Assembly (NCBI GenBank): GCA_025964455.1
Contig: JAOPYU010000245.1
Location: forward strand, 1 to 9,407
Direction of reading: 5' to 3'
Source: Thermoleophilia bacterium
GTDB taxonomy: Bacteria > Actinomycetota > Thermoleophilia > Gaiellales > SKUG01
Length of the DNA: 9,407 nucleotides
The translations under genes and the position numbers were made by a program. This document shows, one piece after another, positions 1-7,335 of this stretch. Position 1 is the first letter of the stretch. Each line of letters opens with the position of its first letter. The notes beneath the pieces are model-generated. The model searched no databases. It was not told the DNA's origin and was given only the letters and a program-made list of their open reading frames with translations.

Positions 1-1
1 G

Positions 2-1201
2 AAGGCCTCCACGCTCCAGGGCCCGCCGATCGCCCCGCTCGCCGGCCCCGCCTCGTCGCCCGCCGGCGACCTCCCGCCGCTCGGCACGCCGGACGCGAAG
101 GGTGGCAGCTGGAAGCTGTGGAACGAGGAGACCACGACCCGCCCGATCGTGGATGCGATCGACGGCGCGAAGAGCGTGGTCAACGTCGAGTTCTTCGGAT
201 TCAGCGACGGCGGCAAGGGGTCGCACGTCGTCAACGCGCTCGAGCGCGCCGCACGTCGCGGGGTCGAGGTCAACGTGTTCACCGACGCGACGTCGATCCC
301 GGCGCTCCCGCTCGGCTCGTACTTCAAGATGAAGTCGCGCATCGAGGATGCTGGCGGCACTGTCAAGAACAACGTGCGGCTGCCCGTGGTGTACGACCAC
401 GACGACACCCCCGGCCTCAAGCACGTCGACCACCGCAAGGTCGTCACCGTCGACGGGAAGACCGCCTTCGTCGGCGGCATCAACTTCATCAAGCTCGAGG
501 ACGGCTTCCACGACTCGATGCTGCAGCTGTCCGGCGTCGACGCGGCGCGCCTCGCAGCCGACCAGCTCGATCGCTGGTCGCGTGTCGGCGGTGCGGTCTC
601 GCAGCGTCACCGCGAGGGTGTCACCGCCGCGCTCGCCGGCGCCGCGCTGGTTCCGACCTCGCCCACCGCGATGCGCATCGTCGCCAACGCGCCCGAGCAG
701 GGTCGCTCAGAGCTCACCGACGGCTACCGCGACCTGATCCGCTCGGCCAAGACGCGACTGTGGATCAGCTCGCCCGGCTGGTCGGATCAGGAGCTGATCG
801 AAGAGCTCAACCAGGCCGCCGCCCGCGGCGTGGACGTGCGCCTCGTTGCGCCCGGCAAGCCGCCGCTCGGCATCCCACTCATCAACTGGGTCGGCCAGTC
901 GCACCTGCGCGAGCTCGTCGGGCACGGGGCGAAGGCCATCGAGATCCCCGAGGTCCTGCACCGCAAGGCGCTCATCGCCGACGACGAGGTCATCTTCTCC
1001 AGCTTCAACGTGACCGGACGCTCCAAGACGGCGGACCACGAGGTGGGCGTCAGGACGAAGGATCCCGAGTTCGTCGCCGCCATCGCCGGCGTGCTCCAGC
1101 GCGACATGGACCGTGGCACGGCGATCACCGCCGAGAGCGGATCGCGCGCGGGCCGCACGATCGGCAACCTGATCGCGCAGCGCTTCAAGATCAGCTACTG
1201 A
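2..1201 (+). CDS. Phospholipase D-family protein with two HKD motifs (5' partial)
   Basis: The frame is open from the window edge to a TGA at 1199-1201, giving 399 visible residues. It carries two HxKxxxxD catalytic motifs: HRKVVTVD at 431-454 (visible residues 144-151) followed by GKTAFVGG, and HRKALIAD at 959-982 (residues 320-327) followed by SSFN. Two HKD repeats define the bilobed phospholipase D superfamily (cardiolipin synthase, PLD-type phosphodiesterases, some nucleases), in which the two histidines act through a phospho-histidine intermediate. The visible N-terminus is a Pro/Ala/Gly-rich linker leading into LWNEETTTRPIVDAI, which resembles the first helix of a PLD lobe. The only start-type codon near this end, GTG at 149, falls inside that helix, so the true start, and any signal peptide or membrane anchor, lies left of the window. 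The substrate cannot be decided: cardiolipin-synthase-like activity on phospholipids is plausible, but a general PLD-like phosphodiesterase is equally possible. The family call is firm. Confidence 0.9.
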   Translation, partial: KASTLQGPPIAPLAGPASSPAGDLPPLGTPDAKGGSWKLWNEETTTRPIVDAIDGAKSVVNVEFFGFSDGGKGSHVVNALERAARRGVEVNVFTDATSIPALPLGSYFKMKSRIEDAGGTVKNNVRLPVVYDHDDTPGLKHVDHRKVVTVDGKTAFVGGINFIKLEDGFHDSMLQLSGVDAARLAADQLDRWSRVGGAVSQRHREGVTAALAGAALVPTSPTAMRIVANAPEQGRSELTDGYRDLIRSAKTRLWISSPGWSDQELIEELNQAAARGVDVRLVAPGKPPLGIPLINWVGQSHLRELVGHGAKAIEIPEVLHRKALIADDEVIFSSFNVTGRSKTADHEVGVRTKDPEFVAAIAGVLQRDMDRGTAITAESGSRAGRTIGNLIAQRFKISY

Positions 1202-1229
1202 GCACGATCCCGGCCCGGGCGGGTACAGG

Positions 1230-1862
1230 GTGTGGGTGAGCCAGCCACTGCACCTTGAGACTCCCAACGGACCTGCCCGCGTGCACCTGCACCCAGCGGA
1301 CGCGACGCCGCGCGCCGCGCTCGTGCTCGGCCATGGAGCCGGTGGGGGAGTCGATGCGCCGGACCTGCTGGCAGTCACCGAGGCGGCGACCGCCAGCGGC
1401 ATCACGGTCGCCCTCGTGGAACAGCCCTACCGCGTCGCGGGACGCCGACCGCCCGCTCCGGCGCGCCAGCTCGACGAGAACTGGGTGGCGATCATCGCGC
1501 AGCTGCGCGCGGGCCCGCTTGCCGACCTGCCCGTGGTCACCGGTGGGCGCTCGATGGGCGCACGCGTCGCGTGCCGCACCGCCGCGCAGGTCGGTGCCAT
1601 CGGAGTCGCCTGCCTCGCCTTCCCGCTCGTGCCACCGCGCAGGACGGGCAAGCCCGAACCGTCGAGCCGCCTGCCCGAGCTGGATGCGCTCGAGCTGCCG
1701 GTCGTCATCATCCAGGGCGTCCGGGACCCGTTCGGGATGCCACCCGCGCGGGACGGGCGCAGCGTCATCGAGGTGGGCGGGGATCACTCGTTGTCGTCGG
1801 ACGTGGACGCCGTCACGGGCGCGCTGCTCGACTGGATCGAGGACCTGCTCGCGGCTGCGTGA
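1230..1862 (+). CDS. Small alpha/beta hydrolase, KANL3/Tex30-like
   Basis: This 210-aa protein has the short alpha/beta-hydrolase layout of the KANL3/Tex30 (dienelactone-hydrolase-like) family. An oxyanion-loop motif HGAGGG lies at residues 35-40. The nucleophile elbow GRSMG has Ser108. An acid candidate Asp166 sits in IQGVRDPFG, and His186 in VGGDHSL completes the triad. No signal peptide or membrane segment is visible, so it is probably cytosolic. The natural substrate is unknown; members are usually annotated only as hydrolases. The start is uncertain: GTG 1230 and in-frame GTG 1236 are both possible, and neither has a clear Shine-Dalgarno sequence. A TACAGG hexamer at 1224-1229 lies 6 nt before GTG 1236, resembling the leaderless arrangement elsewhere in this window, but its last base is not T. 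The gene follows the PLD gene by 28 nt on the same strand and may be co-transcribed with it. It converges with cobA-hemD. Confidence 0.85.
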   Translation: MWVSQPLHLETPNGPARVHLHPADATPRAALVLGHGAGGGVDAPDLLAVTEAATASGITVALVEQPYRVAGRRPPAPARQLDENWVAIIAQLRAGPLADLPVVTGGRSMGARVACRTAAQVGAIGVACLAFPLVPPRRTGKPEPSSRLPELDALELPVVIIQGVRDPFGMPPARDGRSVIEVGGDHSLSSDVDAVTGALLDWIEDLLAAA

Positions 1863-1883
1863 AGACGAGCCGTAACGGCCCGG

Positions 1884-3443
1884 TTAGGCAGGCGCGGTGG
1901 CTGCGGCGTGGCGCCACGGCCGGATGCCGGCGTTGTCCTCGGCGCGGCTGCAGAGCGCCCCGACGAGCGCGTCGATGCTCGGCGTCGCGGCCTCCTCGAG
2001 CACGCGGATCCCGGCTGCGCGAGCGGCGGCTGACGTCGTCGGGCCGATCGTGACCGCGGCGGGCATGACCTGGTCGCCGAGCAGGGCGACCGCGTTGCGC
2101 ACGGTCGACTCGGAGGAGAAGGTGACGACGTCGGCGCCTGCGAGCGCAGCTGCGAGTTCCGGGGTCGCGGCATCCACGACGGTCCGGTAGACGGGAACGA
2201 GGCGCGGTCGTGCGCCGAGCTGCTCGAGGCCGTCCAGCAGGCGCTCGTCGCCGACCTCGGCGCGAACGACGGCGACGTCGGTGCCGAAGATCGCGCTCGC
2301 GCCGAGTGCATCGAGCAGCCCGAGGCTCGTGCGCTCACCGCGCGGCGGCAGCACGTCCACGACGATGCCGCGGTCCAGGCATGCCTGCGCGGTGCCGGCC
2401 CCGACCACCGCGACGCGGCTGGCTCCCAGCGCCCGAGCGTCGAGCCCCCGATCGAAGAGCCGGTCGAAGAACGCATCGGCGCCGGTGCGGCTCGTGAAGA
2501 CGAGCGTGCTGACGTCCTCGAGCCCGTCGATGAGGGCATCGAGCGGTGCCGGGTCGAGCAGCTCGGTACGGATCGCAGGCACTTCCGCGACGATCGCGCC
2601 GAGCTCGGTGAGCCGCTCGACCAGCTCGCTCGACTGGGCGCGCGCACGGGTCACGGCGACGCGCGTGCCGAACAGCGGGCGTTCCTCGAACCACGACAGG
2701 TGTTCGCGCAGCTCCACGACCTCGCCGACCACGATGATCGCGGGCGATGCGAGCCCGGCCTCGCGCAGCGCCAGCTCGAGCGAGCCGAGCGTCGCGGTCA
2801 CGGTGCGCTGCTCGCTCGTGGTGCCGCGTGAGATCACGGCGGCAGGTGTCAGCGGCGACTTGCCTCCGGCGATCAGCCGATCGGCGACGTACCCTGCGCG
2901 GCGCAGGCCCATGAGCAGCACGACGGTGCCGTCGCTGCGGGCGAGCCACTCGTAGTCGGGATCGCCCTGGCCGTCACGCCCCGCCGATGCCGTCACGACG
3001 GTGACGTGGCGTGACAGGTCGCGGTGGGTGACGGGGATGCCGGCATCCGCGCACGCCGCGAATGCGCTCGTGACGGCGGGCACCACCTCGAACGGGACGC
3101 CGGCCGCGCGGCAGTGGATGGCTTCCTCGCCGCCGCGACCGAACAGGTAGGGGTCGCCGCCCTTCACACGCACGACGCTGCGACCGGCCTGGGCCTCGTC
3201 GACGAGGCGCTGGTTGATGTCCTCCTGCGCCATGGCGTGGTCGCCGGCGGTCTTGCCCACGTCGATGAGCACGGCGTCGGCGCGGGCCTCGCGCACGAGC
3301 TCGCGGGGGATCAGGCGGTCCAGCAGCAGCACGTCGGCGCTGCGCACCAGCTCGAGCGCGCGGCGTGTCACGAGGCCGAAGTCGCCGGGGCCGGCGCCGA
3401 CCAGGTACACCGTGCCGACTCGTGCTGCGTCGCGACTGCTCAT
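1884..3443 (-). CDS. cobA-hemD: Uroporphyrinogen III C-methyltransferase / uroporphyrinogen III synthase fusion
   Basis: One 519-aa chain joins two enzymes of the same branch point. Residues 1 to about 251 are uroporphyrinogen III methyltransferase (SUMT): VGAGPGD at 15-21, VRVKGGDPYLFGRGGEE at 91-107 and AGIPVTHR at 134-141 are its SAM- and substrate-site motifs. Residues from about 257 (TRVAVTRARAQSSELVERL onward) to the C-terminus are uroporphyrinogen III synthase (HemD), recognisable from VFTSRTGADAFF, VVGAGTA and the TFSSESTVRNAV segment. HemD cyclises hydroxymethylbilane to uroporphyrinogen III; SUMT methylates that product twice to precorrin-2 for siroheme or cobalamin. Both are cytosolic. 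The ATG overlaps the hemC stop as ATGA, and GGGAG at 3451-3455 is 7 nt upstream, which fixes the start. The open frame extends upstream to 4109, but that part is antisense-like shadow within hemC. The fusion is well known in actinobacteria and some Firmicutes. It is the last gene of the block. Confidence 0.95.
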   Translation of the reverse strand: MSSRDAARVGTVYLVGAGPGDFGLVTRRALELVRSADVLLLDRLIPRELVREARADAVLIDVGKTAGDHAMAQEDINQRLVDEAQAGRSVVRVKGGDPYLFGRGGEEAIHCRAAGVPFEVVPAVTSAFAACADAGIPVTHRDLSRHVTVVTASAGRDGQGDPDYEWLARSDGTVVLLMGLRRAGYVADRLIAGGKSPLTPAAVISRGTTSEQRTVTATLGSLELALREAGLASPAIIVVGEVVELREHLSWFEERPLFGTRVAVTRARAQSSELVERLTELGAIVAEVPAIRTELLDPAPLDALIDGLEDVSTLVFTSRTGADAFFDRLFDRGLDARALGASRVAVVGAGTAQACLDRGIVVDVLPPRGERTSLGLLDALGASAIFGTDVAVVRAEVGDERLLDGLEQLGARPRLVPVYRTVVDAATPELAAALAGADVVTFSSESTVRNAVALLGDQVMPAAVTIGPTTSAAARAAGIRVLEEAATPSIDALVGALCSRAEDNAGIRPWRHAAATAPA

Positions 3444-4402
3444 CCCGGGACTCCCAACTGGTTCGCGAGATCCGGAGCGAGCCGAGTGGCCGTCCAGTCC
3501 GCTGCATCGTCCACGTCCGCGCCAGCGCTGACTGACATGAGCGTCCCGAGCTCGAGGCCCATCACATCGTGCTCGATGCGGGTGCCGGCGTCGTCGGGCG
3601 ACGGTGCGAAGAATGCATGCACGCGCAGCGCGTCGAGTTCGACATGGACCCCGACCGGCCGCTCGCAGCCCCCGCCGAGGTGGCGTGCGAGTGCGCGCTC
3701 CAGCTGGACGCTGCGGCGGGTCGCCACGTGGTCGATGGCGGCGTAGGCGAAGCCGGTCCGCGCGCAGACGTGCTCGCGCGCCTGGATCACGACTGCGCCC
3801 TGGCCGGCCTCGGGCACGAGCTGCGTGACGGGGATGGGTCGCACGGAGCACTCCGCGCCGTCGGTGATGCCAAGCCGGTTGAGGCCCGCCATCGCGAGCA
3901 CGCAGCCGGCGTCCCCGCGCTCGCGTGCGGTCGCGATACGAGTCTGCACGTTGCCGCGGATCGGCGACGTCGTGAGGTCGGCGCGCAGCGTGCGGATCGA
4001 CGCGGAGCGGCGAGCACTCCCGGTGGCGAGGTGCACGCCCTGCGGCAGCTCGAGCAGGTCGGCGTCGGCGCCCACGAGTGCATCGCGCGGATCTTCGCGC
4101 TCGAGCCATGCCGCGAGCACGAGCCCCGGTGTGTCCTCGAGGGCGAGGTCCTTGCTCGAGTGCACGGCCGCGTCGATGGTGCCGTCGAGGAGCGCGCGTT
4201 CGAGGGTGTGGGCGAAGATGCCGCGCTCGCCGATCACGCGCAGGTCGCGCATGTCCACATCGCCGTCGCTGGTCATCTCCACCAGCTCGACGCTCAGGGT
4301 CGGGTCCGACGCCTGCAGGGCGGCACGCGCCAGTCGCGCCTGCGCCAGCGCGAGGGGGCTGCGCCGCGTGCCAAGCCGCAGCGCGGGTCGATCCTCGCTC
4401 AT
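3440..4402 (-). CDS. hemC: Hydroxymethylbilane synthase (porphobilinogen deaminase)
   Basis: This 320-aa protein matches the family's usual length (about 300-320). Family motifs in order are RLGTRRSPLALAQA near the N-terminus, AAVHSSKDLAL (the KDL segment holds the catalytic aspartate), RDAL, PIRGNVQTRI, AGLNRLG and VPEAGQGAVVIQ. Cys246, in LGGGCERPVG, is the residue that carries the dipyrromethane cofactor. The enzyme polymerises four porphobilinogens into hydroxymethylbilane in the cytosol, which is the substrate of the HemD half encoded next. The segment usually read as GTSSLRR is TGSARRSASIR here, a modest substitution that keeps both arginines. The ATG at 4402 overlaps the hemA stop (ATGA, 4 nt), and its own stop overlaps the cobA-hemD start in the same way. 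Translation is therefore likely coupled across three genes; the local Shine-Dalgarno (GGCGGA) is weak. hemB, which makes its substrate, is not in the window. Confidence 0.96.
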   Translation of the reverse strand: MSEDRPALRLGTRRSPLALAQARLARAALQASDPTLSVELVEMTSDGDVDMRDLRVIGERGIFAHTLERALLDGTIDAAVHSSKDLALEDTPGLVLAAWLEREDPRDALVGADADLLELPQGVHLATGSARRSASIRTLRADLTTSPIRGNVQTRIATARERGDAGCVLAMAGLNRLGITDGAECSVRPIPVTQLVPEAGQGAVVIQAREHVCARTGFAYAAIDHVATRRSVQLERALARHLGGGCERPVGVHVELDALRVHAFFAPSPDDAGTRIEHDVMGLELGTLMSVSAGADVDDAADWTATRLAPDLANQLGVPG

Positions 4403-5649
4403 GGCTGGTCCGCCGAGGCTTCCGCGGCGCGCCGCAGCTGCATCGTCGGGGCGTGCAGCATCCGGTTGACGATGCCGCGCGTCATCTGGTCGATGCGACG
4501 GCGATCCTCGGGGGCGAGATGTGTCAGTCGCGCGAGCAGCCGGTCGAGCTCGGCGCGGCGGATCTCCTCGGCGCGCTCGCGCATCTCACGGATCTGCGGG
4601 GTCGCGGCCTCGGCGCGCAGCCACGTCAGGAATTCCGCTGCGCCGTCGTGGGCGAGCTGCTCGACGGCGCTCACCTCCTCGCTGCGCACGTGGAGCGTCT
4701 CGGCGACGACCCGCTCGAGGTCGTCCAGGTCAAACACGCGCACTCCGGGCACGGTGCCGCACGCTGCGTCGATGTCGCGCGGCACGGCCAGGTCGACGAG
4801 CACGAGCGGGCGCCCACCCCGCGCCTGCATGGCGCGCTCGATGCGTTCACGACCGATCACGACGTGGGGCGCGTTCGTGGAGCTCACGACGGCGTCTGCC
4901 GCCACGAGCTCGGCGTCGAGCTCCTCGAATCCCACCGCGATGCCGTCGGCGCCGCTCGAGGCGACGACCGCCGCTGCGCGCTCGGGGCTGCGATTTGCCA
5001 CATCGATCCGCCGCGCTCCCCGCTGCGCGAGGCTGCGGGCCGCCAGCCCGCCCATTTCGCCCGCACCGACGACGACGACACGCGCATCCTCGAGCGATCC
5101 GCCTCGATGCCCGGCCACGAGTTCCGCAGCGACCGACCCCACGCTCGCGCGGCCCGCGCCGATGCGCGTCTCGCTCCTCGCCTGCTTGCCGGTCTCCACC
5201 GCGCGGCGGAACAGTCGGTCGAGCACCGGGCCACACGTGCCCGCCTCGCGCGCGGTCTCGTGCGCCTGGCGCAGCTGACCCTGGATCTGGGCCTCGCCCG
5301 TGACGACGCTCTCGATGCCGCCCGCCACGCGGAACAGGTGCTCGACGGCCGCTGCCTCGGATCGCACCGCGAGCAGCGTGGAGAGCTCCTCGGCCTCGGC
5401 GTCAGCCAGGCGCGCGAGCGCCGCGACCGCGACCTGCGTGACGGTCTCGACGTCCTGCGCGACGATGTACAGCTCGCTGCGGTTGCAGGTCGCGAGCGCC
5501 GCGACCTCGAGCACGTCGGGGTGCCCGGACAGCTGCGCGCAGAGCTGCTCGCCGCGAGCGCCACTGAGCGCGAATCGCTCACGCGACGCGAGGCTGGCGG
5601 TCTGGTGGCTCGCGCCGATGCAGATGATGCCGCGTTCGAACTCAGCCAC
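4399..5649 (-). CDS. hemA: Glutamyl-tRNA reductase
   Basis: The 416-aa product is an NADPH-dependent glutamyl-tRNA reductase, the first committed enzyme of C5-pathway tetrapyrrole synthesis, making glutamate-1-semialdehyde from Glu-tRNA. The N-terminal catalytic domain has CIGASHQTASLASRERF and ATCNRSELYIV with the nucleophile Cys55. HLFRVAGGIESVVTGEAQIQGQL follows, the equivalent of the family's GExQILGQVK motif. A Rossmann motif GAGEMGGLAARSLAQRGA and VANRSPERA mark the NADPH domain. A helical C-terminal dimerisation region contains many Arg/Glu residues. The start is GTG 5649, with GAGG at 5659-5662, 9 nt upstream. It lies inside the last codons of ccmD (8-nt overlap), and the stop forms ATGA with hemC. 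Because HemA is the control point for the pathway, co-transcription with ccm genes would tie precursor flow to cytochrome c maturation. That regulatory link is inference. The family assignment is firm. Confidence 0.96.
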   Translation of the reverse strand: MAEFERGIICIGASHQTASLASRERFALSGARGEQLCAQLSGHPDVLEVAALATCNRSELYIVAQDVETVTQVAVAALARLADAEAEELSTLLAVRSEAAAVEHLFRVAGGIESVVTGEAQIQGQLRQAHETAREAGTCGPVLDRLFRRAVETGKQARSETRIGAGRASVGSVAAELVAGHRGGSLEDARVVVVGAGEMGGLAARSLAQRGARRIDVANRSPERAAAVVASSGADGIAVGFEELDAELVAADAVVSSTNAPHVVIGRERIERAMQARGGRPLVLVDLAVPRDIDAACGTVPGVRVFDLDDLERVVAETLHVRSEEVSAVEQLAHDGAAEFLTWLRAEAATPQIREMRERAEEIRRAELDRLLARLTHLAPEDRRRIDQMTRGIVNRMLHAPTMQLRRAAEASADQP

Positions 5650-5773
5650 GGGGATCCGCCTCGCGCGCGCGCCGCTGGCGGCGCAGCTTGGTGCCGATCA
5701 TCCAGAACCAGGCAACGAGCGCCACGGCGGCGATGCCGTACGCGGCTGCCACGTATTCCCAGCCGTCATGCAT
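5642..5773 (-). CDS. ccmD: CcmD-like small heme-exporter membrane protein
   Basis: This 43-aa gene is easily missed because of its size. The product begins MHDGWEYVAAAYGIAAVALV, continues into AWFWMIGTKL, and ends in an Arg-rich tail (RRQRRAREADPRG). That is the CcmD pattern: an aromatic N-terminal stretch with a WEYV.AAYG-type motif, one transmembrane helix (about residues 9-27), and a short basic cytoplasmic tail. CcmD helps release heme-loaded CcmE from the CcmABC complex. The position immediately after ccmC is the canonical one. The ATG overlaps the end of ccmC by 8 nt (stop TGA at 5766-5768), and its own stop at 5642-5644 lies 8 nt inside hemA. There is no strong Shine-Dalgarno, so translation probably depends on coupling to ccmC. 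The call rests on motif, length and position together. Confidence 0.88.
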   Translation of the reverse strand: MHDGWEYVAAAYGIAAVALVAWFWMIGTKLRRQRRAREADPRG

Positions 5774-6563
5774 GGGCGGCCGCCGAATCGCTCGGGGAGC
5801 CGTCGCTGGCATCAAGGCCGGGCCTGACGCCGCCGGGCGCCTCCTCGTCGGCGCACCAACCGCGGCTCGCGCGAAGCTTGCCGGCGACCTCGAGCTGGAG
5901 CATCCAGACCGCGAGCGCGGCGAACGCCACGACCCCGACGCCGAACGTGCCCCACATCGGGCCCGTCAGGCGCCCGCCATCGCTCGTCAGCACGATCGGA
6001 TGGATGAGCGTGTCGGCGATCCGGATCGCCAGGAAGCTGAGCGGCACGAGTGCCACGCCGAGCACCGCGAACACCGCGCTGGTGCGCGCCCGCGCGCGGC
6101 CCGCGTCCATCGAGAACCGCAGCACGAAGTACGCCGAGTAGAACAGGTACAGCGTCAGGAACACGAGCAGCTGGCGATCGCCCCAGTTCCACCAGACGCC
6201 CCACGAGGTCTTGGCCCAGATGGAGCCGGTGGCGAGCACGAGCGTGCCGAACACCACGCCGGAGTGGACACCCGCGTAGGAGCGGATGTCGTAGTCCTCG
6301 CGGTCCTTGAGCAGGTACAGCAAGCCGTTCCACGCCCCGGCCGCGAAGCACAGGTACGCCGCCAGCGCGATCGGCACGTGCAGGTAGAAGATCTTCTGGG
6401 GGAAGTCGTACTGCATCTCACCGTCGACGAGACCGATCTCGTTGATGGGCGCCCACCAGAAGGCGAGCACCAGGGTGAGGGGCACGAGCACGAGCGCCAG
6501 CAGCGCGGCGAGGCGCGGCGAGACACGCGCACGGCTGGTTCGGGGAGCGAAGACCGGCTGCAC
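5766..6563 (-). CDS. ccmC: Heme exporter/handling protein CcmC
   Basis: This 265-aa polytopic membrane protein has about six hydrophobic helices (roughly residues 17-38, 57-85, 100-117, 132-150, 164-184 and 203-224). It carries the tryptophan-rich heme-handling motif WGVWWNWGDR at residues 121-130. His62 in FYLHVPIA and His188 in LIHPIVLTSDGG match the two axial heme-ligand histidines of CcmC. CcmC presents heme to CcmE on the outer face of the membrane. The motif reads WNWGDR where the common form is WxWDxR, so the acidic residue is shifted by one. The start chosen is GTG 6563, just upstream of the first helix and 9 nt after a TACACT hexamer. The open frame runs further upstream to 6752, but that part overlaps ccmB on the same strand and is low-complexity Ser/Pro. 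The 3' end overlaps ccmD by 8 nt. GTG further inside (VSPRLAAL) is an alternative start. Confidence 0.93.
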   Translation of the reverse strand: MQPVFAPRTSRARVSPRLAALLALVLVPLTLVLAFWWAPINEIGLVDGEMQYDFPQKIFYLHVPIALAAYLCFAAGAWNGLLYLLKDREDYDIRSYAGVHSGVVFGTLVLATGSIWAKTSWGVWWNWGDRQLLVFLTLYLFYSAYFVLRFSMDAGRARARTSAVFAVLGVALVPLSFLAIRIADTLIHPIVLTSDGGRLTGPMWGTFGVGVVAFAALAVWMLQLEVAGKLRASRGWCADEEAPGGVRPGLDASDGSPSDSAAAHA

Positions 6564-6572
6564 GATGCCCCA

Positions 6573-6578
6573 AGTGTA
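6573..6578 (-). promoter_or_regulatory. Candidate -10 element of an internal promoter for ccmC-ccmD-hemA-hemC-cobA/hemD
   Basis: TACACT on the minus strand fits the TANNNT pattern and lies in the 91-nt gap between ccmB and ccmC, the only non-overlapping junction of the block. Counting 6 spacer bases puts the predicted transcription start at 6566, giving an mRNA that begins AUC GUG, three bases ahead of the ccmC GTG. A convincing -35 is not visible. If real, it lets ccmC, ccmD and the hem genes be expressed without ccmAB. Confidence 0.5.
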
Positions 6579-6654
6579 CCCCCACGGGCGGGCAGTTCGC
6601 GGCACGCGCGTGGCTAATCTGGCCGCTTCGTCCCGGAGCGCTTCGAGGGCCGGC

Positions 6655-7335
6655 TCAGTCGACCGCGAGCTCGGGGTAGGCGGCGAGGCCGGCGACGAGG
6701 AAGGTGGCGTCGTAGGCGGCGATGAACAGCAGCAGCTGCGTGGCGCTGGCATCGGCGCTCCCGTACGCCACGAGGCTGAGCGTGACCGCCGCGATCACGA
6801 GCGGGATCGCGAGCGGCAGGAAGATCACCGGACCCAGCAGGTCACGTCCCCGGGCGCGCAGCCCGAGCGCACCCACGAGCACCCCCACCGCAGCGAATCC
6901 AAGCGCGGCGAGCAGTACGGCCGCGAGCAGCTGGCCAAGGCCGGCAGGGCCGTCGGGCGCGCCGAACATGCCCAGGTACAGGAACACCAGCACGGCATCG
7001 AGGACCACGGTGGAGACAAGCGCGCCGAACACCTTGCCGAGCTGGACCGCAGCCCGCGATGCGGGCGAGGCGAGCAGCGCGTCGTAGGCGCCGTCCTCGC
7101 GTTCGGTCGCCCAGGCGCGTGACGTGCCCAGGAGCGCGGCGAACACGAGCACCACCCAGAGGGCGCCGGCGAGCACCGAATCGTCGGGCCGCCCGCCGCC
7201 GGCGAGCGACAGGCGCAGCACGACGAGCGCGCAGCACCCGAACAGCAGCACGGCGCTCGAGGCGACCGGCCGCCGCAACTCGCGGGACAGGTCGAAAGCC
7301 GCGATCGTCCACGCGGTTCGCAGCAGGCCCCTCAC
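6655..7335 (-). CDS. ccmB: Heme exporter ABC permease CcmB
   Basis: The 226-aa product has the usual CcmB length (about 220). It begins RGLLRTAWTIAAFDLSRELRRP after the initiator and carries about six transmembrane helices. The cytoplasmic loop TEREDGAYDALLASP corresponds to the conserved EREDGTLE.L..SP segment. Near the C-terminus, FLPLAIPLVIAAV matches the family's LPL..P..I signature. CcmB is the membrane partner of the CcmA ATPase in the CcmABCD complex, which drives release of holo-CcmE. The start GTG at 7335 forms a 4-nt GTGA overlap with the ccmA stop, and GGAG at 7344-7347 lies 8 nt upstream. The open frame to 7704 is an Arg/Ala-rich shadow of ccmA and is not coding. The gene ends 91 nt before ccmC, the only real gap in the block. 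Confidence 0.93.
   Translation of the reverse strand: MRGLLRTAWTIAAFDLSRELRRPVASSAVLLFGCCALVVLRLSLAGGGRPDDSVLAGALWVVLVFAALLGTSRAWATEREDGAYDALLASPASRAAVQLGKVFGALVSTVVLDAVLVFLYLGMFGAPDGPAGLGQLLAAVLLAALGFAAVGVLVGALGLRARGRDLLGPVIFLPLAIPLVIAAVTLSLVAYGSADASATQLLLFIAAYDATFLVAGLAAYPELAVD

Noticed and set aside
118..1239. Alternative plus-strand frame of 373 codons across the PLD gene
   Set aside because: The other frame has both HKD motifs. This one is Arg-rich with no conserved motif.
1863..1883. Bidirectional terminator between the convergent genes
   Set aside because: Only a 4-5 bp GCCG/CGGC inverted repeat (1869-1879) with a very short loop and no T-tract is visible, too weak to call.
3569..5278. 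Plus-strand open frame of 569 codons
   Set aside because: It mirrors hemC and hemA, shows no recognisable domain and has biased composition. It is a GC-driven shadow frame.
4078..6141. Plus-strand open frame of 687 codons opposite hemA/hemC/ccmC
   Set aside because: It is antisense to three genes with clear catalytic motifs. Its translation is Arg/Ala-rich low complexity, as expected for shadow frames in high-GC DNA.
6564..6752. Longer ccmC start at 6752
   Set aside because: The extension lies inside ccmB on the same strand, is Ser/Pro-rich, and lies upstream of the likely ccmC promoter.
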